Shown piece by piece: positions 1 through 8,655 of a stretch of DNA of 64,000 bases. The notes beneath the pieces are model-generated. The model did not search any database and was not told the origin of the DNA. It saw nothing but the letters and a program-made list of their open reading frames with translations. The DNA comes from FEB-22 sp003105195. Its GTDB lineage: Bacteria; Pseudomonadota; Alphaproteobacteria; Rhizobiales; Xanthobacteraceae. Location of the stretch: the NCBI GenBank assembly GCA_027493405.1, contig JAOSKV010000001.1:436855-500854 (forward strand), read 5' to 3'. Position 1 is the stretch's first letter; each line of letters begins with the position of its first letter. Position numbers and translations under genes: made by a program.

Positions 1-799
1 AGTCGAGGCCCGGATCGTCCCGCCGCGCGTCCGCGAAGGCGCGGTTGAGCGCACGCTTGCGGGCGAAGCCGGCCGCCGCGACCGCGCGGCTCTCGGCCGT
101 CAGGCCGAGGCCGTCGCCGCCCGCGAGCCGCGCGAGGATCGCCGCATAGGCGCGGTCGAACACGTCCGCGGACTCGTCCGAATGGCAGACCGAGCCGGAC
201 ACCACCCGGTATTCCGACAGCGAGTCGGGCAGGGCCGGGAGGCCGCCGATCCGGTCGATCAGCCGCACATTGGCGACCACGTCCTCGCCATGCTCGATGC
301 CGGCGAGCCGCGGCGCGGCGTGCTCGCGCCGCACCAGCGGAAACAGCGGCACGTTCAGCTCGAGGAATTCCGCGAGGGCGAGCCGGCACGGTGTCGCGAT
401 TCCGCCGAGCGCGCGGTACAGGCTTTCGCCCGAGGTCTCCGAGACCACCAGCGGGTTGTCCACCGCCGCCCCGTGGCGGAGCGCGAGCGGCGCGAGGGCC
501 GCGAGCCGCTCCGGCCGGAACAGGTCGTCCGCGTCGAGCGCCGCGACCAGCTCGCCGCGTACCGCCGCCAAGCCGACATTGCGCGCATTGTGGCAGCCGG
601 AGCGCACCTGCCCGGTCGAGGCGAAGCGCAGCCGCGGATCGAGCCAATCCTCCGCGCGCGCGAGCGCCGCGTAGTCGAAGCCGTCGTCGGCGACCACGAT
701 GCCTTCCCAGTCGCGCCAGGTCTGCGCGATCAGGCTGCGCACGGCCCGGCCGATGGTCGCCTGGGCCGCGCAGGCCGGGATCACCACCGAGATGAGCAT
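1..799 (-). CDS. Family 2 glycosyltransferase (3' end outside window)
   Basis: Reading the reverse strand from an ATG at 799 gives an open frame to the window edge, so the C-terminus is missing. The start reads MLISVVIPACAAQATIGRAV, the classic GT2 N-terminus. A VVADDG motif (nucleotide-sugar contact) and an ALDADD metal-binding DXD motif follow near residue 95. The enzyme should transfer a sugar from an NDP-sugar onto a glycan or lipid acceptor on the cytosolic face. It is divergent from the ABC operon that starts at 991, with about 190 bp between them. Acceptor and pathway cannot be told from this fragment. Confidence 0.85.
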   Translation of the reverse strand, partial: MLISVVIPACAAQATIGRAVRSLIAQTWRDWEGIVVADDGFDYAALARAEDWLDPRLRFASTGQVRSGCHNARNVGLAAVRGELVAALDADDLFRPERLAALAPLALRHGAAVDNPLVVSETSGESLYRALGGIATPCRLALAEFLELNVPLFPLVRREHAAPRLAGIEHGEDVVANVRLIDRIGGLPALPDSLSEYRVVSGSVCHSDESADVFDRAYAAILARLAGGDGLGLTAESRAVAAAGFARKRALNRAFADARRDDPGLD

Positions 800-990
800 G
801 ATCGCGCCGTGCTCCTTTTCGCGCCAATCTTCGAGCGGTCACGAATCCGCTCGCCTTGCCGCGCCGGATCGCCCTGCATTCCCGCGCCCCCGGATGTCGG
901 CGCGCCGCCGCAGCCTCGCGATACCGGCGCGGGCGCCGTTGTCTTTGTGCCGCGGCTTGCTATGGTCACGCAACGACAACGGAGGTGAAC

Positions 991-2169
991 GTGCGCAAGG
1001 GGTTCATTGCGGTTGCCCTCGGGGCAGGCCTGCTCGCGGCTCCGGCCGCCGCCCAGGATCTCAAGATCGCGCTGATCTATTCCAAGACCGGACCGCTCGA
1101 GGCCTATGCCAAGCAGACCGAGGTCGGCCTGCAGCTCGGCTTCGAGTACGCGACCAAGGGCACCATGACGCTCGACGGCCGCAAGATCGTCATCATCGCC
1201 AAGGACGACCAGGGCAAGCCCGATGTCGGCAAGTCGCTGCTCGCCGAGGCCTACGAGGACGACAAGGTGGATCTCGCCATCGGGAGCACCTCGTCGGCCG
1301 TCGCGCTCGCCATGCTCCCGGTCGCCGAGGAGCACAAGAAGGTGCTGATCGTCGAGCCGGCGGTCGCCGACCAGATCACCGGCGAGAAGTGGAACCGCTA
1401 CATCTTCCGCACCGCGCGCAACTCCTCCCAGGACGCGATCTCCAACGCGGTGGCGATCGGCAAGCCGGGCGTGAGCATCGCGACGCTCGCCCAGGACTAT
1501 GCCTTCGGCCGCGACGGCGTCGCCGCCTTCAAGGACGCGATCGCCAAGACCGGCGCCACCCTGGTGCACGAGGAATACGCGCCCTTCAACACCGCCGACT
1601 TCACGGCGCCCGCCCAACGCCTGTTCGACGCGCTCAAGGACAAGCCGGGCCGCAAGGTCATCTGGGTGATCTGGGCCGGTCCCTCGCCCATGACCAAGCT
1701 CCAGGACATGAACCCGGGCCGCCTCGGCATCGAGCTCTCGACCGGCGGCAACATCCTGCCCGCCATGGCGGGCTACAAGACCCTGCCCGGGATGGAAGGC
1801 GCCACCTATTACTACTACGAGATTCCCAGGAATCCCGTGAACGACTGGCTGGTCGCCGAGCACAAGAAGCGCTTCAACGCGCCGCCCGACTTCTTCACGG
1901 CCGGCGGCTTCGCGGCCGCCATGTCGGCGGTCGCGGCGATCCGCAAGGCGAAGTCGACCGACAGCGAGAAGCTGATCGCCGCCATGGAAGGCCTCGAGTT
2001 CGACACGCCCAAGGGAAAGATGGTGTTCCGCAAGGAGGACCATCAGGCGCTGCAGAGCATGTACCACTTCAAGATCAAGGTGGACCCGAACGTCGCCTGG
2101 GGCATTCCCGAGCTGGTGCGCGAGCTCAAGATCGAGGACATGCCCGTGCCGATCAAGAACAGGCGCTGA
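991..2169 (+). CDS. Branched-chain-amino-acid-type ABC substrate-binding protein
   Basis: This 392-residue periplasmic binding protein of the LivJ/LivK (Peripla_BP_6) family captures the ligand for the permease encoded downstream. I chose the GTG at 991 because GGAGGT (981-986) sits just upstream and the protein then begins with a textbook signal peptide of about 22 residues ending in PAAAQ. A longer reading from 856 adds an implausible Arg/Ala-rich stretch. The mature protein starts DLKIALIYSKTGPLEAYAKQ, as usual for the family. It is the first gene of a six-gene co-directional run. The substrate is not determinable; such proteins also bind aromatic acids, amides or urea. Confidence 0.92.
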   Translation: MRKGFIAVALGAGLLAAPAAAQDLKIALIYSKTGPLEAYAKQTEVGLQLGFEYATKGTMTLDGRKIVIIAKDDQGKPDVGKSLLAEAYEDDKVDLAIGSTSSAVALAMLPVAEEHKKVLIVEPAVADQITGEKWNRYIFRTARNSSQDAISNAVAIGKPGVSIATLAQDYAFGRDGVAAFKDAIAKTGATLVHEEYAPFNTADFTAPAQRLFDALKDKPGRKVIWVIWAGPSPMTKLQDMNPGRLGIELSTGGNILPAMAGYKTLPGMEGATYYYYEIPRNPVNDWLVAEHKKRFNAPPDFFTAGGFAAAMSAVAAIRKAKSTDSEKLIAAMEGLEFDTPKGKMVFRKEDHQALQSMYHFKIKVDPNVAWGIPELVRELKIEDMPVPIKNRR

Positions 2170-2198
2170 CGATTTTCGCGGCCGGTTCGTGCCATGCG

Positions 2199-2966
2199 AT
2201 GACGCGCGAGCTCGAGACGCGGGAGCTCACCATCCGGTTCGGCGGCCACGTGGCCGTCGATCGCGTGAGCTCCCGTTTCCGTCCGGGCGAGCTCACCGCC
2301 ATCGTCGGGCCGAACGGCGCCGGCAAGACCACCTATTTCAACCTCATCTCGGGCCAGCTCGCCGCCACCGCGGGCGAGGTCCTGCTCGACGGGCGGGACC
2401 TCACGCGCCTCTCGGCGCCGGCGCGCACCCGCGCCGGCATCGGCCGCGCCTTCCAGCTCACCAACCTGTTCCCGGGCCTGACCGTCGTCGAGAACGTGCG
2501 GCTCGCCGTGCAGTCCGCGGCCGGCGTGCACTACGACATGCTGCGCCCGTGGATGCGCCACGGCGAGCTCACGGCGCGCGCCGAGGCGGTGCTCGAGCGC
2601 GTCGCGCTCGCCGGCCGGCGCCATGCGCTCGCCTCGGCGCTCTCCCACGGCGACCAGCGCAAGCTCGAGGTCGCGCTGATGATCGCGCTCGAGCCCGCGA
2701 TCTTCATGTTCGACGAGCCGACCGCCGGCATGAGCGTCGACGAGGTGCCGGTGGTGCTGGCGCTGATCGAGCAGCTCAAGCAGGACCGTTCCAAGATCAT
2801 CCTCCTGGTCGAGCACAAGATGGACGTGGTGCGCAGCCTCGCGGACCGCATCGTCGTGCTGCACAACGGCCGCCTGGTCGCCGACGGCGAGCCGGCCGAG
2901 GTGATGGCCTCGCCGGTCGTGCAGGAGGCCTATCTCGGCACCGGCGCGCGGGCGGGTCCCGCATGA
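2199..2966 (+). CDS. livG: LivG-type ABC transporter ATPase
   Basis: A 255-residue ATPase subunit that powers import with LivF. The Walker A GPNGAGKTT (residues 37-45), the ABC signature region LSHGDQRKLE and the Walker B FMFDEPTAG are all present. The length and the C-terminal V(V/E)H-type switch region are typical of LivG. The start is the ATG at 2199; an ATG five bases upstream lies in another frame. Its stop overlaps the livF start in an ATGA tetranucleotide, so the two are probably translationally coupled. Confidence 0.92.
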   Translation: MTRELETRELTIRFGGHVAVDRVSSRFRPGELTAIVGPNGAGKTTYFNLISGQLAATAGEVLLDGRDLTRLSAPARTRAGIGRAFQLTNLFPGLTVVENVRLAVQSAAGVHYDMLRPWMRHGELTARAEAVLERVALAGRRHALASALSHGDQRKLEVALMIALEPAIFMFDEPTAGMSVDEVPVVLALIEQLKQDRSKIILLVEHKMDVVRSLADRIVVLHNGRLVADGEPAEVMASPVVQEAYLGTGARAGPA

Positions 2967-3685
2967 GCGCGCTCCTCCTGCTCACCGGCGTGCAGACCCA
3001 TATCGGGCGCTATCACATCCTCCAGGGCGTCGACCTGGACGTGCCCGAGGGCCGCACCACCATGCTGCTCGGCCGCAACGGCGCCGGCAAGACCACGACG
3101 CTGCGCACCGTCATGGGCCTCTGGCGCGCCTCCGAGGGCGAGATCCGCTTCGGCGGCCGCCGCATCGAGGCGCTGGTCACGCCCGACATCGCCCGCGCCG
3201 GCATCGGCTACGTGCCCGAGAACATGGCGATCTTCTCCGACCTCACGGTGCGCGAGAACCTGGAGCTGGCCGCGCGCGACGCGCCGCTCGACGCGGCGCG
3301 CCTGGAATGGATCTTCGGCTTCTTCCCGGCGCTGCAGCGCTTCTGGCTCTCGCGCGCCGGCACGCTCTCGGGCGGCCAGAAGCAGATGCTCTCGATCGCC
3401 CGCGCCGTCGCCGAGCCGCGCCGCCTCCTGCTGATCGACGAGCCCACCAAGGGCCTCGCGCCCGCGATCGTCGACGCGCTGATCGCCTGCCTCGCCGAGC
3501 TCAAGCGCCTCGGCACCACGATCCTGCTGGTGGAGCAGAACGTCCGCGTCGCCCGGGAGATCGGCGACACCGTCGCCGTGATGGACAATGGCCGCATCGT
3601 CCATGCCGGCACCATGGCCGAGCTCGCCGGCGACGAGGCGCTGCAGCACCGACTGCTGGGCCTGAGCCTGGAGACTCACGCATGA
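2963..3685 (+). CDS. livF: LivF-type ABC transporter ATPase
   Basis: The second ATPase (240 residues) of the branched-chain-amino-acid-type importer. Walker A GRNGAGKTTT, signature LSGGQKQML and Walker B LLIDEPTKG are intact, and IGYVPENMAIF is the usual LivF Q-loop region. It starts inside the livG stop codon (ATGA at 2963) and its own stop overlaps the livH start at 3682, showing a compact operon. Confidence 0.92.
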   Translation: MSALLLLTGVQTHIGRYHILQGVDLDVPEGRTTMLLGRNGAGKTTTLRTVMGLWRASEGEIRFGGRRIEALVTPDIARAGIGYVPENMAIFSDLTVRENLELAARDAPLDAARLEWIFGFFPALQRFWLSRAGTLSGGQKQMLSIARAVAEPRRLLLIDEPTKGLAPAIVDALIACLAELKRLGTTILLVEQNVRVAREIGDTVAVMDNGRIVHAGTMAELAGDEALQHRLLGLSLETHA

Positions 3686-4692
3686 GCGCGCTCGACACCG
3701 GCGCGGCCCTTCCCAAGGCGCGCGCCGACCTGGTGCCCCTGCTGCTTCCCGCGGCGCTCGCGCTCGCCGCGCTGCCCTTCGTCGGCTCGCCGTCCACCTG
3801 GCTGACGCTGACGATCGCCGGGCTCGCCATGGGCATGATGATCTTCATCATGGCCTCGGGACTGACCCTGATCTTCGGCCTGATGGACGTGCTCAATTTC
3901 GGCCACGGCGCCTTCATCGCGATCGGCGCCTACCTGGCGGTCCTGGTGCTCGGCCCGCTGGCGCCCTGGATGCAGGCCGAGTCGATCTGGCTCAACGGCG
4001 CCGCCATCGCGGCCGCCGTGCTGTTCGCCATGGCGGTCACCGCCGCGCTCGGCCTCGCCTTCGAGCGGGTGCTGATCGTCCCGGTCTACGGCCAGCATCT
4101 CAAGCAGATCCTGATCACCATGGGCGGCCTGATCGTGGCCGAGCAGGTGCTCTACGCCCTCTACGGGCCGCAGCAGATCCCGCTGCCGCTGCCCGCGAGC
4201 CTGCGCGGCTCGGTGCTGATCGGCGGCGCGGCGATCGAGAAGTACCGGCTGCTGGCGGTGGCGATCGGGCTGGTCGTCTTCCTGGCCATGCTCGTGATCC
4301 TCAACCGCACCAAGATCGGCCTCCTGATCCGCGCCGGCGTCGAGAACGGCGAGATGGTCGAGGCGCTCGGCTACCGCATCACGCGGCTGTTCGTCGGCGT
4401 GTTCATGGCGGGGTCGGCGCTCGCCGGCCTCGGCGGCGTGATGTGGGGGCTCTACCGCGAGCAGGTGCACGCCGCGATGGGCGCCGAGCTGATGGTGCTG
4501 GTTTTCATCGTGGTGATCATCGGCGGCCTCGGCTCGGTCACCGGCTGCTTCATCGGCGCGCTGCTGGTCGCGCTGCTCACCAACTACACGGGCTTCCTCG
4601 TGCCCAAGCTCGCGCTCGTCTCCGACATCCTGCTGATGGTCGCGGTGCTGCTGTGGCGCCCGCGCGGCCTCTATGCGGTGACCAGCCGATGA
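3682..4692 (+). CDS. livH: LivH-type ABC permease
   Basis: An inner-membrane permease of 336 residues with about eight hydrophobic segments. The conserved LivH stretch SGLTLIFGLMDVLNFGHGAF lies near residues 57-76, and a GGLGSVTGCFIGALLV segment lies towards the C-terminus. It forms the channel with LivM. Both ends overlap neighbouring genes by ATGA-type junctions, so it is co-translated with livF and livM. Confidence 0.92.
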   Translation: MSALDTGAALPKARADLVPLLLPAALALAALPFVGSPSTWLTLTIAGLAMGMMIFIMASGLTLIFGLMDVLNFGHGAFIAIGAYLAVLVLGPLAPWMQAESIWLNGAAIAAAVLFAMAVTAALGLAFERVLIVPVYGQHLKQILITMGGLIVAEQVLYALYGPQQIPLPLPASLRGSVLIGGAAIEKYRLLAVAIGLVVFLAMLVILNRTKIGLLIRAGVENGEMVEALGYRITRLFVGVFMAGSALAGLGGVMWGLYREQVHAAMGAELMVLVFIVVIIGGLGSVTGCFIGALLVALLTNYTGFLVPKLALVSDILLMVAVLLWRPRGLYAVTSR

Positions 4693-5750
4693 TGCCGCTC
4701 TCCGGCGATCCGCCCCGCAGCCGGCTGCTCGCGCTCGGCCTCGCCGGCATCGTGCTGGCGCTCATGTTCGCGCCGTTCCTGTTTCCCGGCGCGAAGCCGC
4801 TCAACGTGGCCGCCAAGATCTGCATCTTCATCGCGCTCGCCGCCTCCTACGACCTGCTGCTCGGCTACACCGGCATCGTCTCCTTCGCCCACACGATGTT
4901 CTACGGCATCGGCAGCTACGGGGTCGCGATCGCGCTCTACGGGCTCGGGCCGCGCTGGGACGCGGTGCTGCTCGGCGTCACCGTGGCGCTGCCGCTCGCG
5001 GCGGCGCTCGCCCTGGTGATCGGCCTGTTCTCGCTGCGCGTGCAGGCGATCTTCTTCGCCATGATCACGCTGGCGGTCGCTTCCGCCTTCGCGGTGCTCG
5101 CCTCGCAGCTCTCCTGGCTCACGGGCGGCGAGGACGGGCGCAGCTTCCGCGTGCCCGAGCTGCTGCGGCCCGGCTTCACGCTCGTCCCCCAGGACCTGCT
5201 CGGCATCGCCGTGACGGGCCGCACGCTCACCTACTACCTGGTCTTCGCCTGCTGCGCGGCGCTGTTCCTGCTGCTGCTGCGGGTCGTCAACTCGCCCTTC
5301 GGCCGCGTGCTGCAGGCGATCCGCGAGAATCCCTTCCGCGCCGAGGCGCTCGGCTACCGCATCGTCGTGCATCGCACGCTTGCGAACTGCCTCGCGGCGG
5401 CGGTCGCGGCCGCCGCCGGCGCGCTCAACGCGCTCTGGCTGCGCTATACCGGGCCCGACACCTCGCTCAGCTTCGCGATCATGCTCGACATTCTGCTGAT
5501 CGTCGTGATCGGCGGCATGGGCACCATGTACGGCGCGATCCTCGGCGCGACCCTGTTCATCCTGGCGCAGAACTACCTGCAGGCGCTGATGGGCTGGGCC
5601 TCCGCGACGGCCGCCGACGGCGGCCTGCCGCTGCTGCCGGCCCTGTTCCATCCCGACCGCTGGCTGCTCTGGCTCGGCATGCTGTTCATCGCCTGCGTCT
5701 ATTTCTTCCCGGCCGGTATCGTCGGCAAGCTCAGGGGAGGGGGCAAATGA
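4689..5750 (+). CDS. livM: LivM-type ABC permease
   Basis: The partner permease of LivH, 353 residues. Motifs AASYDLLLGYTGIVSFAHTM and IRENPFRAEALGYR (the cytosolic coupling helix that docks on the ATPases) are typical of LivM. The start is taken as the first of two adjacent ATGs at 4689, which overlaps the livH stop. A strong purine-rich ribosome-binding site, AGGGGAGGGGG, lies inside its 3' end for the next gene. Confidence 0.92.
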   Translation: MMPLSGDPPRSRLLALGLAGIVLALMFAPFLFPGAKPLNVAAKICIFIALAASYDLLLGYTGIVSFAHTMFYGIGSYGVAIALYGLGPRWDAVLLGVTVALPLAAALALVIGLFSLRVQAIFFAMITLAVASAFAVLASQLSWLTGGEDGRSFRVPELLRPGFTLVPQDLLGIAVTGRTLTYYLVFACCAALFLLLLRVVNSPFGRVLQAIRENPFRAEALGYRIVVHRTLANCLAAAVAAAAGALNALWLRYTGPDTSLSFAIMLDILLIVVIGGMGTMYGAILGATLFILAQNYLQALMGWASATAADGGLPLLPALFHPDRWLLWLGMLFIACVYFFPAGIVGKLRGGGK

Positions 5751-6589
5751 AGGTCCCGAAGTCGCGCTATCTCACGGTGCTCGATCGCGAGATCCATTTC
5801 ATGGAATGGGGCGAGCCCGGGCGGCCGCCGCTCGTGATGTGGCACGGTCTCGCCCGCACCGGCCGCGACTTCGATGACATCGCGGCGGAGTTCGCAGCCG
5901 ACCGCCACGTGATCGTGCCCGACACCATCGGCCGCGGCCTGAGCCAGTGGAGCCCGGCTCCCGAGCAGGAATACTGCAACGACTTCTACGCCCGGCTCGC
6001 GACCGCGCTGCTCGACGAGCTGGAGCTCAGCGAGGTCGATTGGCTCGGCACCTCCATGGGCGGCGCCATCGCGATCCGCGCCGCCGCCGGCCCGCTGCGC
6101 GGCCGCATCCGCCGCCTGGTGCTCAACGACATCGGCCCCGAGATCGCGCGCGCCGCGGTCGAGCGCATCCGCACCTATGCGGGCGCGCCGCCGCGCTTCG
6201 CCCGCGTCTCCGAGCTGGAGGCCTATTTCCGCCAGGTCTACCAGCCCTTCGGCTATCTCACGGATGCCCAGTGGCGCCGGCTGACCGAGACCTCCGTGCG
6301 GCGCCTGCCCGACGGCGGCATCACGCCCCACTACGATCCCCGGATGGTCCTGCAGTTCGAGCGCCACCCCCGCGACTACGATCAATGGACCCAATGGGAC
6401 TCGCTCGCCTGCGAGGTGCTGTGCCTGCGCGGCGCCCAGTCCGACCTGCTGCTCGTCGAGACCGCCGACGCCATGAGCCGCCGCGGCCCGCTCTGCCGCG
6501 TCGCCACCATCGCGGGCTGCGGCCACGCGCCCGCGCTCAACGTGCCCGACCAGATCGCCCTGGTGCGGGAGTTTCTTCAGGTTCAGTGA
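5747..6589 (+). CDS. Alpha/beta hydrolase coupled to the liv operon
   Basis: A 280-residue alpha/beta-hydrolase-fold enzyme without a signal peptide, so cytosolic. The oxyanion motif HG lies at residues 33-34, the nucleophile is Ser103 in GTSMGG, and the catalytic His is His260 in GCGHAPAL. The gene starts in the livM stop codon behind a very strong Shine-Dalgarno, so it is expressed with the importer. It may hydrolyse the imported compound or a derivative (an ester, lactone or amide). The substrate is unknown and this functional link is inference. Confidence 0.85.
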   Translation: MKVPKSRYLTVLDREIHFMEWGEPGRPPLVMWHGLARTGRDFDDIAAEFAADRHVIVPDTIGRGLSQWSPAPEQEYCNDFYARLATALLDELELSEVDWLGTSMGGAIAIRAAAGPLRGRIRRLVLNDIGPEIARAAVERIRTYAGAPPRFARVSELEAYFRQVYQPFGYLTDAQWRRLTETSVRRLPDGGITPHYDPRMVLQFERHPRDYDQWTQWDSLACEVLCLRGAQSDLLLVETADAMSRRGPLCRVATIAGCGHAPALNVPDQIALVREFLQVQ

Positions 6590-6752
6590 GCGCTCAACGC
6601 GTAGGGTGCAATAGCCGCGTCAGCGGCGTATTGCACCGGCCAAGCTTCCCGATACGGCGACGGTGCCATACGGCGCATGCAAGTCGGCTGTTGCCGACGT
6701 GCACATTGACCATGCCCGGGTCGGCTACAGCCTATTTGCACCCCTACGCGCT
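6589..6752. repeat. REP-like extragenic palindromic element
   Basis: A nested inverted repeat fills the gap between two convergent genes. The inner hairpin has arms GGTGCAATA (6605-6613) and TATTGCACC (6629-6637). An outer imperfect pair of about 28 bases (from 6589 and ending about 6752) shares the core CGCGTAGGG-TGCAA. The unit resembles the GTAGGGTGC-type repeats of alphaproteobacterial genomes. It could act as a transcription terminator for both flanking genes or be a non-autonomous mobile element. No transposase is present. Confidence 0.6.
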
Positions 6753-6774
6753 GAGACGCTGCAGCATGTGAGTC

Positions 6775-7206
6775 TCACGTCGCCCCTGGCACGCGCCACT
6801 TCAGCTTCGTGAAACGTGCGTAGTCGCGATCGAGGGTGATCCAGTCGCATCCCCACTCGATGGCGAGCGCCGCGTACCAGGCATCGGTGACGCGCGATCC
6901 GCGAACGTCATGCTCCCTGCAGAGTTGATGGAAAATGCGCCAATGCCGCTCGCCCGGCTCCACCAGACGACAATGTGGCTGGCCGAGAAGATCGTCGCAG
7001 AACCCGAACGCCTCGTCGGGGGTGCTCGGCATCTTGAAGACGCGCGGATTTGTCGTGATCCTCACCAGTGCGCCCAGCGTCATGGGGGATAGCCCGAACT
7101 GCGCATCGCCCGAGACCACGCCGATGAGCCACGATCGGCAGAGGTCGTGCTGCGGCATGTCCCGCCGGAACGCGTAGATCAGGACATTGACGTCTGGCAG
7201 GATCAT
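6775..7206 (-). CDS. vapC: VapC-type PIN-domain ribonuclease toxin
   Basis: A 143-residue PIN-domain protein. The N-terminal MILPDVNVLIYAF contributes the first catalytic Asp (Asp5); TDAWYAALA and DWITLDRDYARF supply the remaining acidic metal ligands near the C-terminus. VapC toxins cleave tRNA or rRNA when freed from the antitoxin. The ATG at 7206 overlaps the antitoxin stop by four bases, the standard VapBC arrangement. A longer frame extends upstream but lacks PIN similarity there. Confidence 0.88.
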   Translation of the reverse strand: MILPDVNVLIYAFRRDMPQHDLCRSWLIGVVSGDAQFGLSPMTLGALVRITTNPRVFKMPSTPDEAFGFCDDLLGQPHCRLVEPGERHWRIFHQLCREHDVRGSRVTDAWYAALAIEWGCDWITLDRDYARFTKLKWRVPGAT

Positions 7207-7475
7207 CGACGGCGCTTCATGCGGCCGACATACTCCAAGTCCTCGGCCTCCTGCAGCGCCGACGGATCGCCGACATCGATGCCGGGGAGCGATCCGCCCG
7301 TCGCTTTGCTGACCCGTGGCAAGATCCGCTTCGCACGCGTGGATCGAGGTTCCGCCACCACGATCCGCAAGCCATCCTCTATCAGCGACGTGAGGGTCCG
7401 GCCTTCCGCGGCGGCCTTTCTCTTGGCGCGCTTCAGCAGGTCTTCCGGAAGCCGCACGGTCGTTCGATCGCTCAT
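7203..7475 (-). CDS. vapB: VapB-type ribbon-helix-helix antitoxin
   Basis: A 90-residue protein whose first 40 residues (TTVRLPEDLLKRAK...GRTLTSLIEDGLR) form a ribbon-helix-helix DNA-binding domain. The rest, rich in charged residues, should wrap the VapC toxin. It is the first gene of the two-gene operon and overlaps vapC by ATGA. Autoregulation is expected through the AT-rich palindromes just upstream (7474-7508). Confidence 0.85.
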   Translation of the reverse strand: MSDRTTVRLPEDLLKRAKRKAAAEGRTLTSLIEDGLRIVVAEPRSTRAKRILPRVSKATGGSLPGIDVGDPSALQEAEDLEYVGRMKRRR

Positions 7476-7484
7476 ATGTCAAAA

Positions 7485-7499
7485 CATATCAATGATATG
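7485..7499. promoter_or_regulatory. Putative VapB operator palindrome
   Basis: CATATCA-A-TGATATG is a perfect 7-base inverted repeat ten bases upstream of vapB. ATATGTC half-sites flank it at about 7474-7480 and 7503-7509. This AT-rich island contrasts with the GC-rich surroundings and has the layout of an autoregulatory toxin-antitoxin operator and promoter. Binding is inferred, not shown. Confidence 0.55.
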
Positions 7500-7563
7500 C
7501 CGATATGTCAAAGGACTGGAGTGAAATGTTCCTTTGGAAGCAAGGGCGACGGGACCGGAGTCA

Positions 7564-8034
7564 TCACGGCTCGCGAGCGGATTTGGATCCCTTCCCGGCG
7601 CGGGCGGGGCGCGTCGTCGTGCGCGACATGTTCAGCGCGACGGCGGCGCGGATCAGCGCCTTCAGCGCCTCCTCGTCGATCCAGTCGCCCTCGCGGATAT
7701 CGATGGCGCGCCTGGTGTTGCCTTCGAGGCTGGCGTTGAAGAGGCCCGAAGGGTCCTCCAGCGAGGCGCCCTTGGCGAAGGTCATCTTCACCACGTCCCT
7801 GTAGGTCTCGCCCGTGCAGATGATTCCGGCGCGCGACCACACCGGGACGCCTCGCCACTTCCACTCCTCGACCACATCGGGGTCGGCCTGCTTGATGAGA
7901 GCTCGGATCCGGCCGAGCGTCTCGCCCCGCCAATCGCCTAGCTGGGCGATCCTCGCATCGATCAATCGAGAAGGAGAGCATGTTCCCTTGCTGTCCTTCG
8001 CGCCGCTCGTCTTCTTGGTCGTCGCTTTCTTCAT
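7564..8034 (-). CDS. DUF1801 (YdhG-like) domain protein
   Basis: A 156-residue cytosolic protein. A Lys/Thr/Ser-rich N-terminal tail (about 20 residues) precedes a DUF1801 domain with EEWKWRGVPVWSRAGIICTG and KMTFAKGASL, the family's hallmark stretches. The family is frataxin-fold-like and poorly characterised. The gene lies 13 bp after a second, longer-tailed DUF1801 gene on the same strand, so the two are probably one transcript. Confidence 0.75.
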   Translation of the reverse strand: MKKATTKKTSGAKDSKGTCSPSRLIDARIAQLGDWRGETLGRIRALIKQADPDVVEEWKWRGVPVWSRAGIICTGETYRDVVKMTFAKGASLEDPSGLFNASLEGNTRRAIDIREGDWIDEEALKALIRAAVALNMSRTTTRPARAGKGSKSAREP

Positions 8035-8046
8035 GGCTGTTGTCGC

Positions 8047-8502
8047 TCACATGCGCTCGCCGGGCAATCGGCTCGCCTGTGTCACCCAGTCGGCGAGCTG
8101 CGCCTCATCGATCTCGTCGTTTTCGTGGATGTCGAGGTAGCGCACCTCCTTGTGCCTGGACTCGCCGGGAGGGAGCGGACGCAGCGAGGTGCCGCGGAAG
8201 AATGCCACTTTGACGTACCGCGTGAAGCAGTGAAAGCTCAGGAACCAGCCCTGGCCATCGATGCCATAGAAGGGCGAGTTCCACTTGACGGCCTTGCGCA
8301 CGCCCGGGACGGACCGCACGATGAGCGCGTCGAGGCGGCGCCCGACATCTCGTTTCCAGCCCGGCATGGCCTTGATGTAGGCCTGCACGGGAGCGTCGCC
8401 GGCGCCCTTGGCGATCTGCGGATTGCCGCCGGCGAGCAGGGTCGGCTTCGGGGCGTCCCGCCTGGCGGCCTGCGCCGGGGTCCTGCGTGTCTTGCCGGCC
8501 AT
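8047..8502 (-). CDS. DUF1801 domain protein
   Basis: A 151-residue protein. The basic N-terminal tail (MAGKTRRTPAQAARRD) is followed by a DUF1801 domain with VRKAVKWNSPFYGIDGQGW and FFRGTSLRPLP. The ATG at 8502 is the first plausible start. The frame runs open far upstream through ipdC antisense, but that is a high-GC shadow. It is upstream of and co-directional with the 7564-8034 gene. Function unknown. Confidence 0.75.
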   Translation of the reverse strand: MAGKTRRTPAQAARRDAPKPTLLAGGNPQIAKGAGDAPVQAYIKAMPGWKRDVGRRLDALIVRSVPGVRKAVKWNSPFYGIDGQGWFLSFHCFTRYVKVAFFRGTSLRPLPPGESRHKEVRYLDIHENDEIDEAQLADWVTQASRLPGERM

Positions 8503-8655
8503 TGCATTCGCTCCAGGCGACGCACTGGATCGCGCGTCGGTGCGATCCGGGCGAGGGCACACCGCCACAGCAAGCAGCCTTTTTCTTGGCGCGTGGGAAG
8601 GCCCTGCGCCGAGCGGACTGCTGAACCGCTGCGCGCGGCATGCTATACGCGGCCC

